DNA of 64,000 bases from CAVZYN01 sp963779515. Its GTDB lineage: Bacteria; Pseudomonadota; Alphaproteobacteria; Rhizobiales; Hyphomicrobiaceae. The position numbers and the translations under genes are program-made. The stretch spans positions 496,001 to 560,000 of the forward strand of contig CAVZYN010000018.1 of NCBI GenBank assembly GCA_963779515.1, in the 5' to 3' direction. Below the pieces are notes generated by a model that was not told the origin of the DNA, did not search any database, and worked only from the letters and a program-made list of their open reading frames with translations. Below are positions 29,737 to 38,479 of the stretch, piece after piece. Position 1 is the first letter of the stretch; the number at the start of each line of letters is the position of its first letter.

Positions 29737-30585
29737 ATGAAACTCGTGCGTTTTGGCGCGCCCGGCAGCGAGAAGCCCGGGATCGTCGCAGCCGATGGCA
29801 GTGTCCGCGATCTGTCCGCCCACGTGGGTGATATCACCGGCGAGGTCTTGTCGCCCCAGAGCCTCGATAAGCTCCGCAAGATCGATCCGATGAGCCTGCC
29901 TGCCGCGCCGAAGGGCGTCCGCATGGGCGCGCCGGTGGCACGCGTTGCCAACTTCATCGCCGTCGGCCTGAACTATGCCGACCACGCCAAGGAGACCGGC
30001 TCGCCGATCCCGAAGGAGCCCATTCTCTTCAACAAGCTCGCCAACTGTATTGTCGGGCCGAACGACGACGTGATGATCCCGAAGGGCTCGTTGAAGCTAG
30101 ATTGGGAAGTTGAAATCGCCTTCGTGATGGGCCGCCGCACGCGCTACGTCGAAGAGAAAGACGCACTTTCCTATATCGCCGGCTATGCGATCTGCAACGA
30201 CGTCTCCGAACGCCACTTCCAGGCCGAGCGCGGCGGCCAGTGGATGAAAGGCAAGTGCTTCGAAACCTCGGGCCCGCTTGGCCCGTGGCTGACGACGGCG
30301 GACGAGATCAAGGACGTGCAGTCGCTCGGCATGTGGCTCGACGTCAACGGCAAGCGCATGCAGACCGGCAGCACGCGCACGATGATCTTCACGATCCAGC
30401 ATCTGGTGCACTACATCTCGCAATTCATGGTGCTCGAAGCCGGCGACGTCGTGACGACAGGCACACCGCCGGGCGTCGGCCTCGGCATGAAGCCGCCGGT
30501 GTTCCTGAAGGAAGGCGACGTCATGAAGCTCGGCATCGAAGGCCTCGGCGAGCAGACGCAGAAGGTCATCCCGTTCAAGCTCTGA
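29737..30585 (+). CDS. Fumarylacetoacetate hydrolase family protein
   Basis: Metal-dependent C-C hydrolase or decarboxylase/isomerase family; members act on 2-oxo acids from aromatic catabolism or on acylpyruvates. I start at ATG 29737 (MKLVRFGAPGSEKPG), preceded by GGAG; an in-frame ATG at 29638 would add 33 unconserved residues. The 282-residue protein has VGLNYADHAKETG (about 72-84), the metal-site LDWEVEIAFVMG (about 111-122), GYAICNDVSERHFQ and the VVTTGTPPGVGLG loop. Cytoplasmic. The exact substrate is not shown. A terminator hairpin follows at 30613. Confidence 0.92.
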   Translation: MKLVRFGAPGSEKPGIVAADGSVRDLSAHVGDITGEVLSPQSLDKLRKIDPMSLPAAPKGVRMGAPVARVANFIAVGLNYADHAKETGSPIPKEPILFNKLANCIVGPNDDVMIPKGSLKLDWEVEIAFVMGRRTRYVEEKDALSYIAGYAICNDVSERHFQAERGGQWMKGKCFETSGPLGPWLTTADEIKDVQSLGMWLDVNGKRMQTGSTRTMIFTIQHLVHYISQFMVLEAGDVVTTGTPPGVGLGMKPPVFLKEGDVMKLGIEGLGEQTQKVIPFKL

Positions 30586-30612
30586 TCAGACGCATCCGAT
30601 CCGCTGAAATCA

Positions 30613-30643
30613 GCCCGTGCACCGAGCGTGCGCGGGCGTTTTC
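30613..30643 (+). terminator. Terminator after the FAH-family gene
   Basis: GCCCGTGC pairs with GCGCGGGC (8 bp, one G-T pair) across a 9-base loop and is followed by GTTTTC. It lies between this gene and the convergent small membrane protein. Confidence 0.65.
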
Positions 30644-30656
30644 ATGCCCTGCGGGC

Positions 30657-30947
30657 TCAATAGTAGAACAACACGCCAGCGAACGCGCAGCCGAGTACCG
30701 AGAGCCACATGCTGTGGCGGTTCATGCGGAACCAGATGCGGACCCGGATCGGCAATTCGTGCCAGCGCACCGACTGCACCCACATGGCGGCCGCCCCCAT
30801 GACCACGCCGAGCAGCCACGCGTGCGTCGTCGTCAATTGACCGGACGCGAAGCCATGGCCCGAGCCGGATGGAAGGCGGTCGCCGCTGACGAGCAAACCA
30901 AACGCCATGATCACGGCGGCCGCCGCGAATCCCCAGATCGTGTGCAC
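30657..30947 (-). CDS. Small membrane protein (96 aa)
   Basis: I start at GTG 30947, with GGAG seven bases upstream, giving 96 residues. There are three hydrophobic stretches: about 4-22 (IWGFAAAAVIMAFGLLVSG), 43-62 (AWLLGVVMGAAAMWVQSV) and 80-95 (MWLSVLGCAFAGVLFYY end). Between spans 2 and 3 is a basic loop (RWHELPIRVRIWFRMNRH), likely cytoplasmic. I recognise no family. A start at 31013 is open but would add an unlikely polar N-terminus. Confidence 0.6.
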   Translation of the reverse strand: MHTIWGFAAAAVIMAFGLLVSGDRLPSGSGHGFASGQLTTTHAWLLGVVMGAAAMWVQSVRWHELPIRVRIWFRMNRHSMWLSVLGCAFAGVLFYY

Positions 30948-31056
30948 GTATAGTCTCCGGTCGAGCGCCGGCGCCAACCGGCAGTCTCCCCGGATGCTAG
31001 CGGCAGGCCCCAAACAACCGGTTAATGGACTACGAATTCGTGTCTTTCGGCGAAAG

Positions 31057-31470
31057 CTACGCCTTGGGCGCGGCGTTGTAGTCCGCGTCGGACACCGCTT
31101 CGAGCCAGGTCGCGGTCTCGCCCTTGTCGTCGCTCTCGGTCAAGGCGAGATGCACGAACAAATGGCCGGGCGCCGAGCCGTGCCAATGTTTGACGCCGGC
31201 GGGGACGACGACCGTTTCGCCCGGCATGAACGCGCGGACGGGTTGGCCGAGTTCCTGGACGCGGCCGGCGCCGGATAGGGCGTGCAGGACTTGGCCGACG
31301 GGATGCGTGTGCCAGTTGGTGCGCCCGCCCGGCGCGAACGAGACGCGGTTGACGCGCAGGCGCGAGGGCGCCGTGGCCGCAGCGATGATTTCGTCCTGGT
31401 AGACGACGCCGCCGAACTTGTCGGCGGGGGCTTGTTTGGTCTTGTTGTCGGACGGCTTGATGAGTTTCAC
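31057..31470 (-). CDS. Cupin-domain protein
   Basis: A 137-residue single-domain cupin. Motif 1 GGRTNWHTHPVGQVLHALSGAGRV (about 48-71) supplies two His and the usual Gln/Glu position; motif 2 is PGETVVVPAGVKHWHGSAP (about 83-101). Proteins of this size bind a metal and are often carboxymuconolactone-decarboxylase-associated or sugar-related enzymes; the substrate is unknown. No signal peptide. It stands alone between the small membrane protein and DUF4846 genes. Confidence 0.9.
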   Translation of the reverse strand: MKLIKPSDNKTKQAPADKFGGVVYQDEIIAAATAPSRLRVNRVSFAPGGRTNWHTHPVGQVLHALSGAGRVQELGQPVRAFMPGETVVVPAGVKHWHGSAPGHLFVHLALTESDDKGETATWLEAVSDADYNAAPKA

Positions 31471-31602
31471 GCGAGTCTCTCCCGAGCGTTGAGCCGGCGT
31501 GATGGCACGCCGCAGCAGGCGGCCATATCACCACATCGAGGCACCGCTCCGCCATGCCGCGCGGGCACGGTTGCCGTGCATGCACGGGCGATCGCGCGCG
31601 CC

Positions 31603-32481
31603 TCAACGCCAGCGTTTGAGACTATCGGGAGGGAATGGCCACTCGGGCGTCTGGAACGGCTGACCGGGCGCGGGCGCCGGAAACCACCACGCATCGCCCG
31701 CGCGCGCCGGGTCCTTCAATATGTGGATGTCCTGCGCCGGCATGAAGCTCTGGGCGAGCAGGAGCCGCTTCTCGCCGGTCGTGGTGTGCGTGACGACATC
31801 GACGACGAGGACGGCATGGCCTGGAAATCCGCCCTTGATGAAGACGTCGCCGGGTTGCGAATCGCTGGTTGGCGCGGACGCCAATTCGCGCTCGAGGCTG
31901 TAGGTGCCGGCAAACGTGAAGACGCTGTCCATGTAGCGGCGGAACGAAGCATAGCTCGGGTCTGCCGCCGCCGTCCGCGACCACACGAGCCCGCGGCCTT
32001 GTGGCTTTGGACGCTCGCCCTCGGCCCACCGCGCAAACGACATCGGTTTGGCCGCGCCCGTGTCGTTGAACGCGATATCGCGCGCGCGGCCCGCGGCGAA
32101 CAGCCACTCGGCGCGCAACCGCATGATCGCATCGGCGCATTGCTGCAGGTCCCGCGCGCCGGCATCGATATCGACGACCGCCGCGTGCACGTCCTGACGC
32201 CCCTTCGGCTGGCCGGTGTGGAGCAGCACCGATGCGCCGGCTGGCTTCAGCGGCAATCCGGCGAGCCAAGCTCCAAAGCTGCCGGGCGTCGGTTGCGAAC
32301 GCCGGAATCCTTGCGGCGCGGGAAACCGCTGCGCCAGAGTCTCGGCGCTCGCCCCGGCACTGCGCCACGCATAGCCCACCTCCGCCCGCGCCGCCGATCC
32401 AGCCATTGCGACAGTGAGCGCAATCAGGCCTGCCTTGATGACAACTTGCTGCATGTCCTGTCCCGCCTGCTTGGATGCCAT
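31603..32481 (-). CDS. Exported DUF4846 family protein
   Basis: A 292-residue protein of the DUF4846 family, function unknown. The signal peptide is about 10-33 (IKAGLIALTVAMAGSAARA), so it is probably periplasmic. Family signatures visible are SFGAWLAGLPLKP, VVDIDAGARDLQQCADAIMRLRAEWLF (about 101-127), DVFIKGGFPGHAVLVVDV, LLAQSFMPAQDIHIL and the C-terminal TPEWPFPPDSLKRW. The start could instead be the Met at residue 10. It is monocistronic as far as I can see. Confidence 0.85.
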   Translation of the reverse strand: MASKQAGQDMQQVVIKAGLIALTVAMAGSAARAEVGYAWRSAGASAETLAQRFPAPQGFRRSQPTPGSFGAWLAGLPLKPAGASVLLHTGQPKGRQDVHAAVVDIDAGARDLQQCADAIMRLRAEWLFAAGRARDIAFNDTGAAKPMSFARWAEGERPKPQGRGLVWSRTAAADPSYASFRRYMDSVFTFAGTYSLERELASAPTSDSQPGDVFIKGGFPGHAVLVVDVVTHTTTGEKRLLLAQSFMPAQDIHILKDPARAGDAWWFPAPAPGQPFQTPEWPFPPDSLKRWR

Positions 32482-32518
32482 CAGTGTCGCGGCACCGTTT
32501 GGCGGTTTCGCGGCAGTG

Positions 32519-34141
32519 CTAGGGCCAACCGGTCAGGCGGGACAGCAGGGCGTCACAGTCTGCGGGGATCTGGTCGCCGCGCCACCCGACATGCTGATCC
32601 GGCCGGATCAGCGCGAAGCGGGCCTCGTATCGCGCCCGCAACCGGTCATCGATTTCCGCGAGGACTTTGAGCGGAACTTTCCGCTGCGCGGCGGCCGCGA
32701 CCAGCGCATTGGCCGCGCTCCGGTCGCCCTCCGTGATGAGCAGTGTGAGCCCATCCCCGAAATGGTCATAAAGTGATGTCCCATCGGCGAGCCAGAGGTG
32801 CGGCGCGAGGCAGCCGGGATGCGCGCTCGGCGTATAGAGCATGAAGTGATCCGGCGGCGGCAGGCTTCCGTCCGGAACGACGATCGGTGACCCCTCATAG
32901 CGCATGCCGAGGACGATGCCGAGCGTTTTGAATTCCCGCACCTTGGTGGCGAGGATGATGTCGCCGACCTCGCGGCGCGTCGCATCGCCGACGAGCCCGG
33001 GCGCCTCGAGCGCGGGCCGGACGAGCTGGTTGGCGGTCGCGCCGAAGTTGATCATGGCCTCGGCGATCGTGCGCTCGTGCACTTGCCGCCGCTCGACGTC
33101 ATAGCTGTCGAGCAGCGCCGCACCACCCCAGCCGGTGAGGCGCGCCGCCATCTTCCATGCGAGATCGACGGCATCGCCGATCCCCATGTTCATGCCGAAT
33201 CCACCGAACGGCGGGTGCAGATGGCACGCGTCCCCAGCAAGAAATACGCGGTCGCGCGCATAGCGATCCGCGACCAGCCGGTTCGCGACCCAAAGATCCG
33301 TGCCGATGATCTCGATGCCGAGATCCTTGAGGCCGGTTCCGCGCCGGATCAGATCGGCCGGATCGATGCTGGCGGGGTCAATGTTGCCGGGTAGTTTCGT
33401 CGCCATGAAGAACCAGAGACCGTTCTCGTCCATCGGCCCGAGCAGCGAGGGTACATCTTCGTTCACCATCCAGTACATGATGGCCGGCCCGTGCACCTGC
33501 CGCGCGGCGAGATCAGGCGCGCGGAAGATGATGCTGTAGTTCTTCGATGTGGCGGGCTCGCCGGCCATTTTCGCGCCGATCGCCCCGCGCACTGCGCTGC
33601 GAGGCCCATCCGCACCGATCAAAAAGGTGCTCTCGATCTCCGTGACCGTGCCCGTGCGGACGTTTCGGACCTGTGTGATGACGCCGTCGGTCGATTGATT
33701 GAGGGAAACGAATTCCGTGTCAAAGCGCAACATGACGCCGGGAAGCGTTTCCGTGTGCCGCCGCATGACGTCTTCCAGCACGTACTGCGGCACCCACTGT
33801 GCCTCTTCGGAGTACAAGTTGTTTCGTTCCCGGGTGCCGTTCATCGCGTTTTCGAACCGCGCCAGCAGCGCGCCGTTCATGCGCGTGGCAAACACGACGG
33901 TCGACGGCCGGTCCGGCGAAATCGGCGAGGCGCGCCGCAAGGCGTCCGCGATCCCCCACCGCCGCAGATGCTCGCGCGTGCGCACGTTGGTCGTTTTGGC
34001 GCGCGGGCTATACCCGACCCGATCGTTGCGCTCGACGACGATGCACCGGATGCCGCGGCGCCCGAGCTCGATGCTTGCGGCGAGACCGACCGGTCCCGCA
34101 CCGACGATCAACACATCGGTCCGTGCCTTTTCACTGCTCAT
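32519..34141 (-). CDS. FAD-dependent aromatic-ring monooxygenase (MhpA/TfdB type)
   Basis: Class A flavin monooxygenase expected to hydroxylate a phenolic or related aromatic compound using NAD(P)H and O2. It has 540 residues. The Rossmann motif GAGPVGLAASIELGRRG is at about 14-30, the NAD(P)H-linked DG motif GADGPRSAVRG is at about 183-193, and the FAD-ribityl GD motif FLAGDACHLHPPFGGFGMN is near 315. A thioredoxin-like C-terminal domain ends in RPDQHVGWRGD. It is the last gene of a same-strand catabolic set, 11 bp after the VOC protein gene. Confidence 0.92.
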   Translation of the reverse strand: MSSEKARTDVLIVGAGPVGLAASIELGRRGIRCIVVERNDRVGYSPRAKTTNVRTREHLRRWGIADALRRASPISPDRPSTVVFATRMNGALLARFENAMNGTRERNNLYSEEAQWVPQYVLEDVMRRHTETLPGVMLRFDTEFVSLNQSTDGVITQVRNVRTGTVTEIESTFLIGADGPRSAVRGAIGAKMAGEPATSKNYSIIFRAPDLAARQVHGPAIMYWMVNEDVPSLLGPMDENGLWFFMATKLPGNIDPASIDPADLIRRGTGLKDLGIEIIGTDLWVANRLVADRYARDRVFLAGDACHLHPPFGGFGMNMGIGDAVDLAWKMAARLTGWGGAALLDSYDVERRQVHERTIAEAMINFGATANQLVRPALEAPGLVGDATRREVGDIILATKVREFKTLGIVLGMRYEGSPIVVPDGSLPPPDHFMLYTPSAHPGCLAPHLWLADGTSLYDHFGDGLTLLITEGDRSAANALVAAAAQRKVPLKVLAEIDDRLRARYEARFALIRPDQHVGWRGDQIPADCDALLSRLTGWP

Positions 34142-34152
34142 GTCCGGCGAAC

Positions 34153-34725
34153 CTACACGGGAAGCCCGATATTGGGCATCGGATTGGGCGCGTAGGAGCC
34201 GCTTCGGATCGCCTTCTGCAGAGTGGCGAAATCAGTTCCCGACTTGAATGTTTCGTAGACCCTCGCCGCATCGAAAAAGAATCCGATCGGGTTTGCCGCA
34301 AACTCGGGCGACGTCCGCATCCACGCGCTCGAGAGTTTCCAATCAGAGAAGTTATCGCTCTGCAGTTCGACGTAATTGCCTTCGGGGTCGCGGTAGTAGA
34401 GTGAGATCGTGAGCCCGTGTTCGAGGCAGAAGGCGGGTTCGACGCCCGCCGTGCGCAAGCGGTCGAACGACGACATCAGGGCGGCGAAGGTGTCGTACTC
34501 GAACGCGCAGTGATGCATGCCGTTGTGGCGCACCTTGTCGGCATCGTCCGAGAGCCCCGGCACGGCGAGAAATGCAATCCGGTGATTGGCACCGTCGTTG
34601 GTCATCCAAGCGGCACCCGGATCGCGAAACTGGACCTCGGCGCCGACCACCTGCGCGTACCACTTGACCATCTCGTCGAGACGGCTGGTCTTGAGGGTGA
34701 CGTGATGCAGAGACGGCTTGATCAT
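34153..34725 (-). CDS. VOC-family extradiol-dioxygenase-like protein
   Basis: Predicted metal-dependent ring-cleavage dioxygenase or related VOC enzyme. I start at ATG 34725 (MIKPSLHHVTLKT), with AGGA well placed; a longer frame from 34752 lacks support. In the 190-residue product the metal ligands are His in LHHVTLKT (about 6-9), His in GMHHCAFEYD and Glu in GNYVELQSDN. This single-repeat pair is short compared with full two-domain extradiol enzymes (~290), so isomerase or hydrolase functions are possible. It lies 11 bp upstream of the FAD monooxygenase gene, fitting hydroxylate-then-cleave chemistry. Confidence 0.87.
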   Translation of the reverse strand: MIKPSLHHVTLKTSRLDEMVKWYAQVVGAEVQFRDPGAAWMTNDGANHRIAFLAVPGLSDDADKVRHNGMHHCAFEYDTFAALMSSFDRLRTAGVEPAFCLEHGLTISLYYRDPEGNYVELQSDNFSDWKLSSAWMRTSPEFAANPIGFFFDAARVYETFKSGTDFATLQKAIRSGSYAPNPMPNIGLPV

Positions 34726-34758
34726 CGGATGATTCCTGGGGAGTAGGCTCAACGGGCG

Positions 34759-35841
34759 CTAAGGCACGATCTTGTCCCGGCGCATTTTTGCAAGCAAGCG
34801 GACAAACATCTCCTCACTGTCGACCACGTCCTGAAAACCGTGTTGCCGGGCCTTGACCGTCGAGGTCATCACATCCCAGGTTGTGCCGAAGACGTAATCG
34901 GCGAACGGCCAGGCTACGAGTTCCGGCCAGGGGATGCGCTTCAGACCGTGCCGCGTGGCGATCTCCTCCCACAGCGGCTGCATCCCCGCCATCTGCTGCA
35001 CGAGGCTGACGGTCTGCACGCCGCCAGCCGGCAACTCGAACACCTCGGCGATGCGCGGCCACACATTTTCCCAGCGAATATAATCGCCGTTGGTGATGTT
35101 ATAGGCTTGGTTCGCCGCCCGCGGCTCGATCGCGGCCCAGAGCGCGGCATTGGCCATGTGGTCCGAGGCGGTCACCTGATAGATCGATGAGAACGCCTCG
35201 GCCTTGCCCGGAAAGCGCAGCGGCAGGCCGAGTTCCTTCGAGATCGCCGCATAGACGGCGATCGCCGGAATGATGCTCATCGCCGTACCGGGCGTGAATC
35301 CGCAGAGCGTCTGTGGGCGCAGCTCCGTCCAGCTCCACGGCTTGCCATGCTGAAAACCCGTCAGCCAATCGATCTGATCGAAGTAGTAGTTCGGCCCGAT
35401 ATGGCGCGGTTCGCTTTCTCGCGCTGGCGTTTTGAAGGGCCCGAGATGCGACCCGTAGTACTTGGTGCCAGTCACGAGGACGACGCGTTTCAGACGCTTC
35501 GAGGTCATGTCGACGGCGGTAACGGAATTGATCAGCATGTCGCGATTGGGCGCGATATTGGCGGCGAAGTTCGCGGCGTTGCCGGTGGCGGGCAGCGCCT
35601 GGAAGGCTGCGTAAAAGACGTGCGTCACATCTTCGAGACCGGCGCTGGGTCCCGCGAGCTTGTTCTTGACGTCGGCGGTATCGAGGAGGTCGACAGAGAT
35701 GTGGCGAAAGCGCGGACTGCTGTCGGCGGTGCGGCGCGACAGTCCGACGATCTCCCAATCACCGGCCGCGACGAGGCGGTCGGCGATATAGCGGCCAATG
35801 ACGCCGAGCGAACCAACGATAACGGCTTTATTCGTGGTCAT
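34759..35841 (-). CDS. PRISE-family SDR (5-beta-reductase/iridoid-synthase like)
   Basis: NAD(P)H-dependent enone 1,4-reductase family. It has 360 residues with the Rossmann start AVIVGSLGVIGRYIADRL (about 6-23), the PRISE motif VTGTKYYGSHLG holding the catalytic Lys, and GPNYYFDQIDWL holding the catalytic Tyr. These replace the YxxxK of classical SDRs. It would reduce a C=C next to a carbonyl in a steroid-, terpenoid- or enone-type intermediate. It is upstream of the VOC and monooxygenase genes on the same strand (33 bp), so probably part of one pathway. Confidence 0.88.
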   Translation of the reverse strand: MTTNKAVIVGSLGVIGRYIADRLVAAGDWEIVGLSRRTADSSPRFRHISVDLLDTADVKNKLAGPSAGLEDVTHVFYAAFQALPATGNAANFAANIAPNRDMLINSVTAVDMTSKRLKRVVLVTGTKYYGSHLGPFKTPARESEPRHIGPNYYFDQIDWLTGFQHGKPWSWTELRPQTLCGFTPGTAMSIIPAIAVYAAISKELGLPLRFPGKAEAFSSIYQVTASDHMANAALWAAIEPRAANQAYNITNGDYIRWENVWPRIAEVFELPAGGVQTVSLVQQMAGMQPLWEEIATRHGLKRIPWPELVAWPFADYVFGTTWDVMTSTVKARQHGFQDVVDSEEMFVRLLAKMRRDKIVP

Positions 35842-35878
35842 ACTGAGCCTTCAGATCTCAAAGATCGAATGTATCTTT

Positions 35879-36100
35879 CCTCGCCCCGCTTGCGGGGAGA
35901 GGATGTCGCGAAGCGACAGGTGAGGGGCAGCCGCGAGTCCGAAGCTCCATTCTTCTCATTCCACAGTCCATGATGTCGAGTTGAAGACATTTGGAAAAAT
36001 CCAGCGCGCTGCAAGAAAGTGGACCAAGGGGAACATCAGCAATTGTATCTGCCCCTCACCCGGCCTGCGGCCACCCTCTCCCCGCGCGCGGGGAGAGGGA
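35879..36100. repeat. Pair of inverted intergenic palindromic elements
   Basis: CCTCGCCCCGCTTGCGGGGAG with AGGATGTCGCGAAGCGACAGGTGAGGGGCA (35879-35932) and, in the opposite orientation, TGCCCCTCACCCGGCCTGC through CTCTCCCCGCGCGCGGGGAGAGG (36049-36100). Each contains strong hairpins, and the TGAGGGGCA/TGCCCCTCA ends are inverted to each other. They resemble the RIME-like mosaic elements of rhizobia and related genomes. They split the catabolic gene set into two transcription blocks. Confidence 0.8.
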
Positions 36101-36102
36101 AG

Positions 36103-36924
36103 TCAAGCCCCGCCGCGCAGCAACGCCCCGCCATCGACCGGCAACGTTACGCCAGTGATGAAGTTGGCTTCCTCCGACGCGAGGAAAAGCGCGGCGTTTG
36201 CGACGTCCCAGGCGGTGCCCATCTTGCGCCGGAGCGGCACGCGCGCATCACGCTCGGCCGCGATCGTCTCGCGTGACTTCCCCCATTCCCGCGCTCGCGT
36301 ATCGACCGCCATCGGCGTATCCATCAGGCCCGGCAGAATGATGTTCGCGCGGATGCCGAATTCGGCGTTGTGATAGGCGATCTGCTCGGTGAAAGCGATC
36401 ATGCCCATCTTGGTCGTCTTGTAGGCAACGGTTGCGTAGTTGTTGGCGAGCGCGGCGACCGAGGAGATCGAGAGGATCACGCCCGACTGCTGTTGCCGCA
36501 TGATCGGCAGCACATGCTTCACGGCCATGATGAATCCGCGCAGGTTGATCGCGTTGACGCGATCGAAAGCATCCTCGGTGATCTCCAACGGCGACTTGTC
36601 GCCGCCAGCCAGGCTGACGCCGACGTTGTAGTGCAGGATATCGATGCGGCCATAACGGCGCATGGCTTCATCGATCATGGCCTTGAGTTGGGCGTCCTTG
36701 GTCACGTCCGCGGCACATGCGTTCGCCGTCCCGCCGTCGCGCGCGATCATTGCGGCAGTTTCTTCCGCCGATGCAAGGTCACGATCGGCACAAAGCACGC
36801 TTGCGCCTTCGCGGCCAAAAAGTAGGGCGGTCGCTCGCCCGTTGCCGACGCCCTCGCCGGGCCCTTGGCCGGCGCCGACGATGATGGCGACCTTGTTTTG
36901 GAGGCGAAGCGCGCGCGCGGTCAT
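36103..36924 (-). CDS. SDR-family oxidoreductase
   Basis: NAD(P)-dependent short-chain dehydrogenase, 273 residues from ATG 36924. A longer in-frame reading overlaps the whole upstream CMD gene and is rejected. The cofactor motif is the extended VGAGQGPGEGVGNGRATA (about 14-31), with Asp in CADRDLASA, YNVGVS in place of NNAG, catalytic Ser in ISSVAAL and YKTTK as the YxxxK pair. The ATG overlaps the upstream stop by 4 bases (ATGA), so it is translationally coupled to the CMD protein. The substrate is unknown, probably an alcohol or dihydrodiol intermediate. Confidence 0.9.
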   Translation of the reverse strand: MTARALRLQNKVAIIVGAGQGPGEGVGNGRATALLFGREGASVLCADRDLASAEETAAMIARDGGTANACAADVTKDAQLKAMIDEAMRRYGRIDILHYNVGVSLAGGDKSPLEITEDAFDRVNAINLRGFIMAVKHVLPIMRQQQSGVILSISSVAALANNYATVAYKTTKMGMIAFTEQIAYHNAEFGIRANIILPGLMDTPMAVDTRAREWGKSRETIAAERDARVPLRRKMGTAWDVANAALFLASEEANFITGVTLPVDGGALLRGGA

Positions 36925-37478
36925 GCCCCACCTTTCGGAAACGGGTACTTTTCGAGGTATTTCTGGTACTCCGGCTCCACGTCGATCTCCAACGTGGCAA
37001 GAATTCGGATCACGGCGTTGTAGAAGCCGATGGCCACAACGAGGTCGACCAGCTGCTCGTTGTCGAGCGACATCTGGAGTTCGGCGAAGGTGGATTTCGA
37101 GATGGCGCCGTCCATGGTCTCCTCGCGCGCGGCCCGCAACACCAGACGCGCGAGCGGTTCGAGTTTGGATGGTTTGCTCGCGCTGTCGGCGATCAGCCCC
37201 TCGATATCCTGATCCGAAACGCCGAAATCGTAGCCGATCTTGATGTGATGCGACCATTCGTAGGACGAACGCGCAAGCCAGCCGACCTGGAGGATCGCAA
37301 GTTCGCGCAAGCGTGGGTCAAGCTTGCTGGCGTGGCGGATGTAGTAGCCCAGGCCTTGAAACGCTCTGAGCGCACCGGGGCTGTGGATCAGTTGCTTGTA
37401 GAGCGTCATGTCCCGCTTCATCAGGTCGTGATGCTCGGCCGGGACGTCCGCCTTCTCGATGTACGGCAGGCGAGCCAT
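36921..37478 (-). CDS. Carboxymuconolactone decarboxylase family protein
   Basis: A 185-residue all-helical AhpD/CMD-fold protein with RLRELAILQVGWLARSSYEWSHHIKIGYDFGVSD (about 57-90). The CxxC of AhpD-type peroxidases is absent, so it is not a thiol peroxidase; Glu and His of YEWSHH could serve in a decarboxylase or lactone reaction. It lies 9 bp after the upstream SDR gene and overlaps the next SDR start by 4 bases. It has no signal peptide. Confidence 0.88.
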   Translation of the reverse strand: MARLPYIEKADVPAEHHDLMKRDMTLYKQLIHSPGALRAFQGLGYYIRHASKLDPRLRELAILQVGWLARSSYEWSHHIKIGYDFGVSDQDIEGLIADSASKPSKLEPLARLVLRAAREETMDGAISKSTFAELQMSLDNEQLVDLVVAIGFYNAVIRILATLEIDVEPEYQKYLEKYPFPKGGA

Positions 37479-37487
37479 GATGCGATC

Positions 37488-38357
37488 CTATTGTTGATAT
37501 TCAGCACCGCTTTCGCGGTCGGGCGTTCGCAACGAAACGCCGCCGTCGACGACGAGGGTTTGACCGGTGATGTAGCGGGCGTGATCGGAGAGGAGAAAGC
37601 GAACCGCAAGCCCGACATCAAAGCCTGTGCCCTCGACGCCGAGTGGCGACGATGTTCGCCGCGTCTCGCGCGCTGTGGCAGTCATGCCGTGTGCGTAGAC
37701 CATCGGCGTGTAGACGGGGCCGGGCGCGATACAGTTGACGCGAATGCCCTCGGCGGCGTGATCGACCGCCATGGCGCGCGTGAGGCCGATGACGGCGGCT
37801 TTGGTCGTCGTGTAGGCGGTCAGCCCGCGCGGACGCAGCGCCGAAATCGACGATATGTTGACAATCGCGCCCTTGCCGGCAGTTCGACGCATGGCAGGGA
37901 TGGCATGCTTCGACATCAGGAACATCGTCTCGACGTTGATCTGCATCATGCGCTGCCACTCGGCCTGTGGCTGGTCGACGACGGACCCCTTGCTCGAGAT
38001 GCCGATATTGTTGTCGAGAAAATCGAGCCGGCCGAAGTGCGCGATCGCGGCGTCGACCGTCGCCTTGCATTGCGCGCTGTCGGTGAGGTCCGCCGCATGC
38101 GCAATGGCTGTGCCATTTTCGCCAGCGATCATCTCGACGGTGCGCTGAGCGAGCTGCACATCGCGATCGGCGACGAGGACTTTGGTGCCGGCACGCGCGA
38201 GCAGGAGCGCTGCCGCACGGCCATTGCCGATGCCGTCGCCCGCCGCACCACCGCCCGCGACGATCGCAACTTTTCCGGCGAGGCCCGGATCGTCCGAAAA
38301 ATGCGACATGCGGATTTGTCCGTCGTTTTGCCAAGAAGAGATCGTGGCTGATGCCAT
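37488..38357 (-). CDS. SDR-family oxidoreductase
   Basis: NAD(P)-dependent short-chain dehydrogenase with the same extended cofactor loop as the other SDR here: GGGAAGDGIGNGRAAALL (about 36-53), then VADRDVQLA, DNNIGISS, catalytic Ser in ISSISALRPRG and YTTTK. It has 289 residues from ATG 38357; an ATG at 38309 (MSHFSDDPGLAGK) would give 273 and matches the length of its paralogue better, and neither has a clear ribosome site. It is the first gene of the minus-strand block, divergent from a GST gene with 122 bp between. Confidence 0.88.
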   Translation of the reverse strand: MASATISSWQNDGQIRMSHFSDDPGLAGKVAIVAGGGAAGDGIGNGRAAALLLARAGTKVLVADRDVQLAQRTVEMIAGENGTAIAHAADLTDSAQCKATVDAAIAHFGRLDFLDNNIGISSKGSVVDQPQAEWQRMMQINVETMFLMSKHAIPAMRRTAGKGAIVNISSISALRPRGLTAYTTTKAAVIGLTRAMAVDHAAEGIRVNCIAPGPVYTPMVYAHGMTATARETRRTSSPLGVEGTGFDVGLAVRFLLSDHARYITGQTLVVDGGVSLRTPDRESGAEYQQ

Positions 38358-38479
38358 CGCGCTTGGCGAGGGCGGCTGGCGAATGCCGGATCTGCGTCAA
38401 ATGCCGAATAAGTGGCTTGCATGGCCTACGTTCATCGGGCAGGTGGGGGGCAGTTTCAATCCCCCAGCCGGAGGTGCGT

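Noticed and set aside
36921..37478. AhpD-type alkyl hydroperoxide reductase
   Set aside because: The CxxC pair required for that chemistry is absent.
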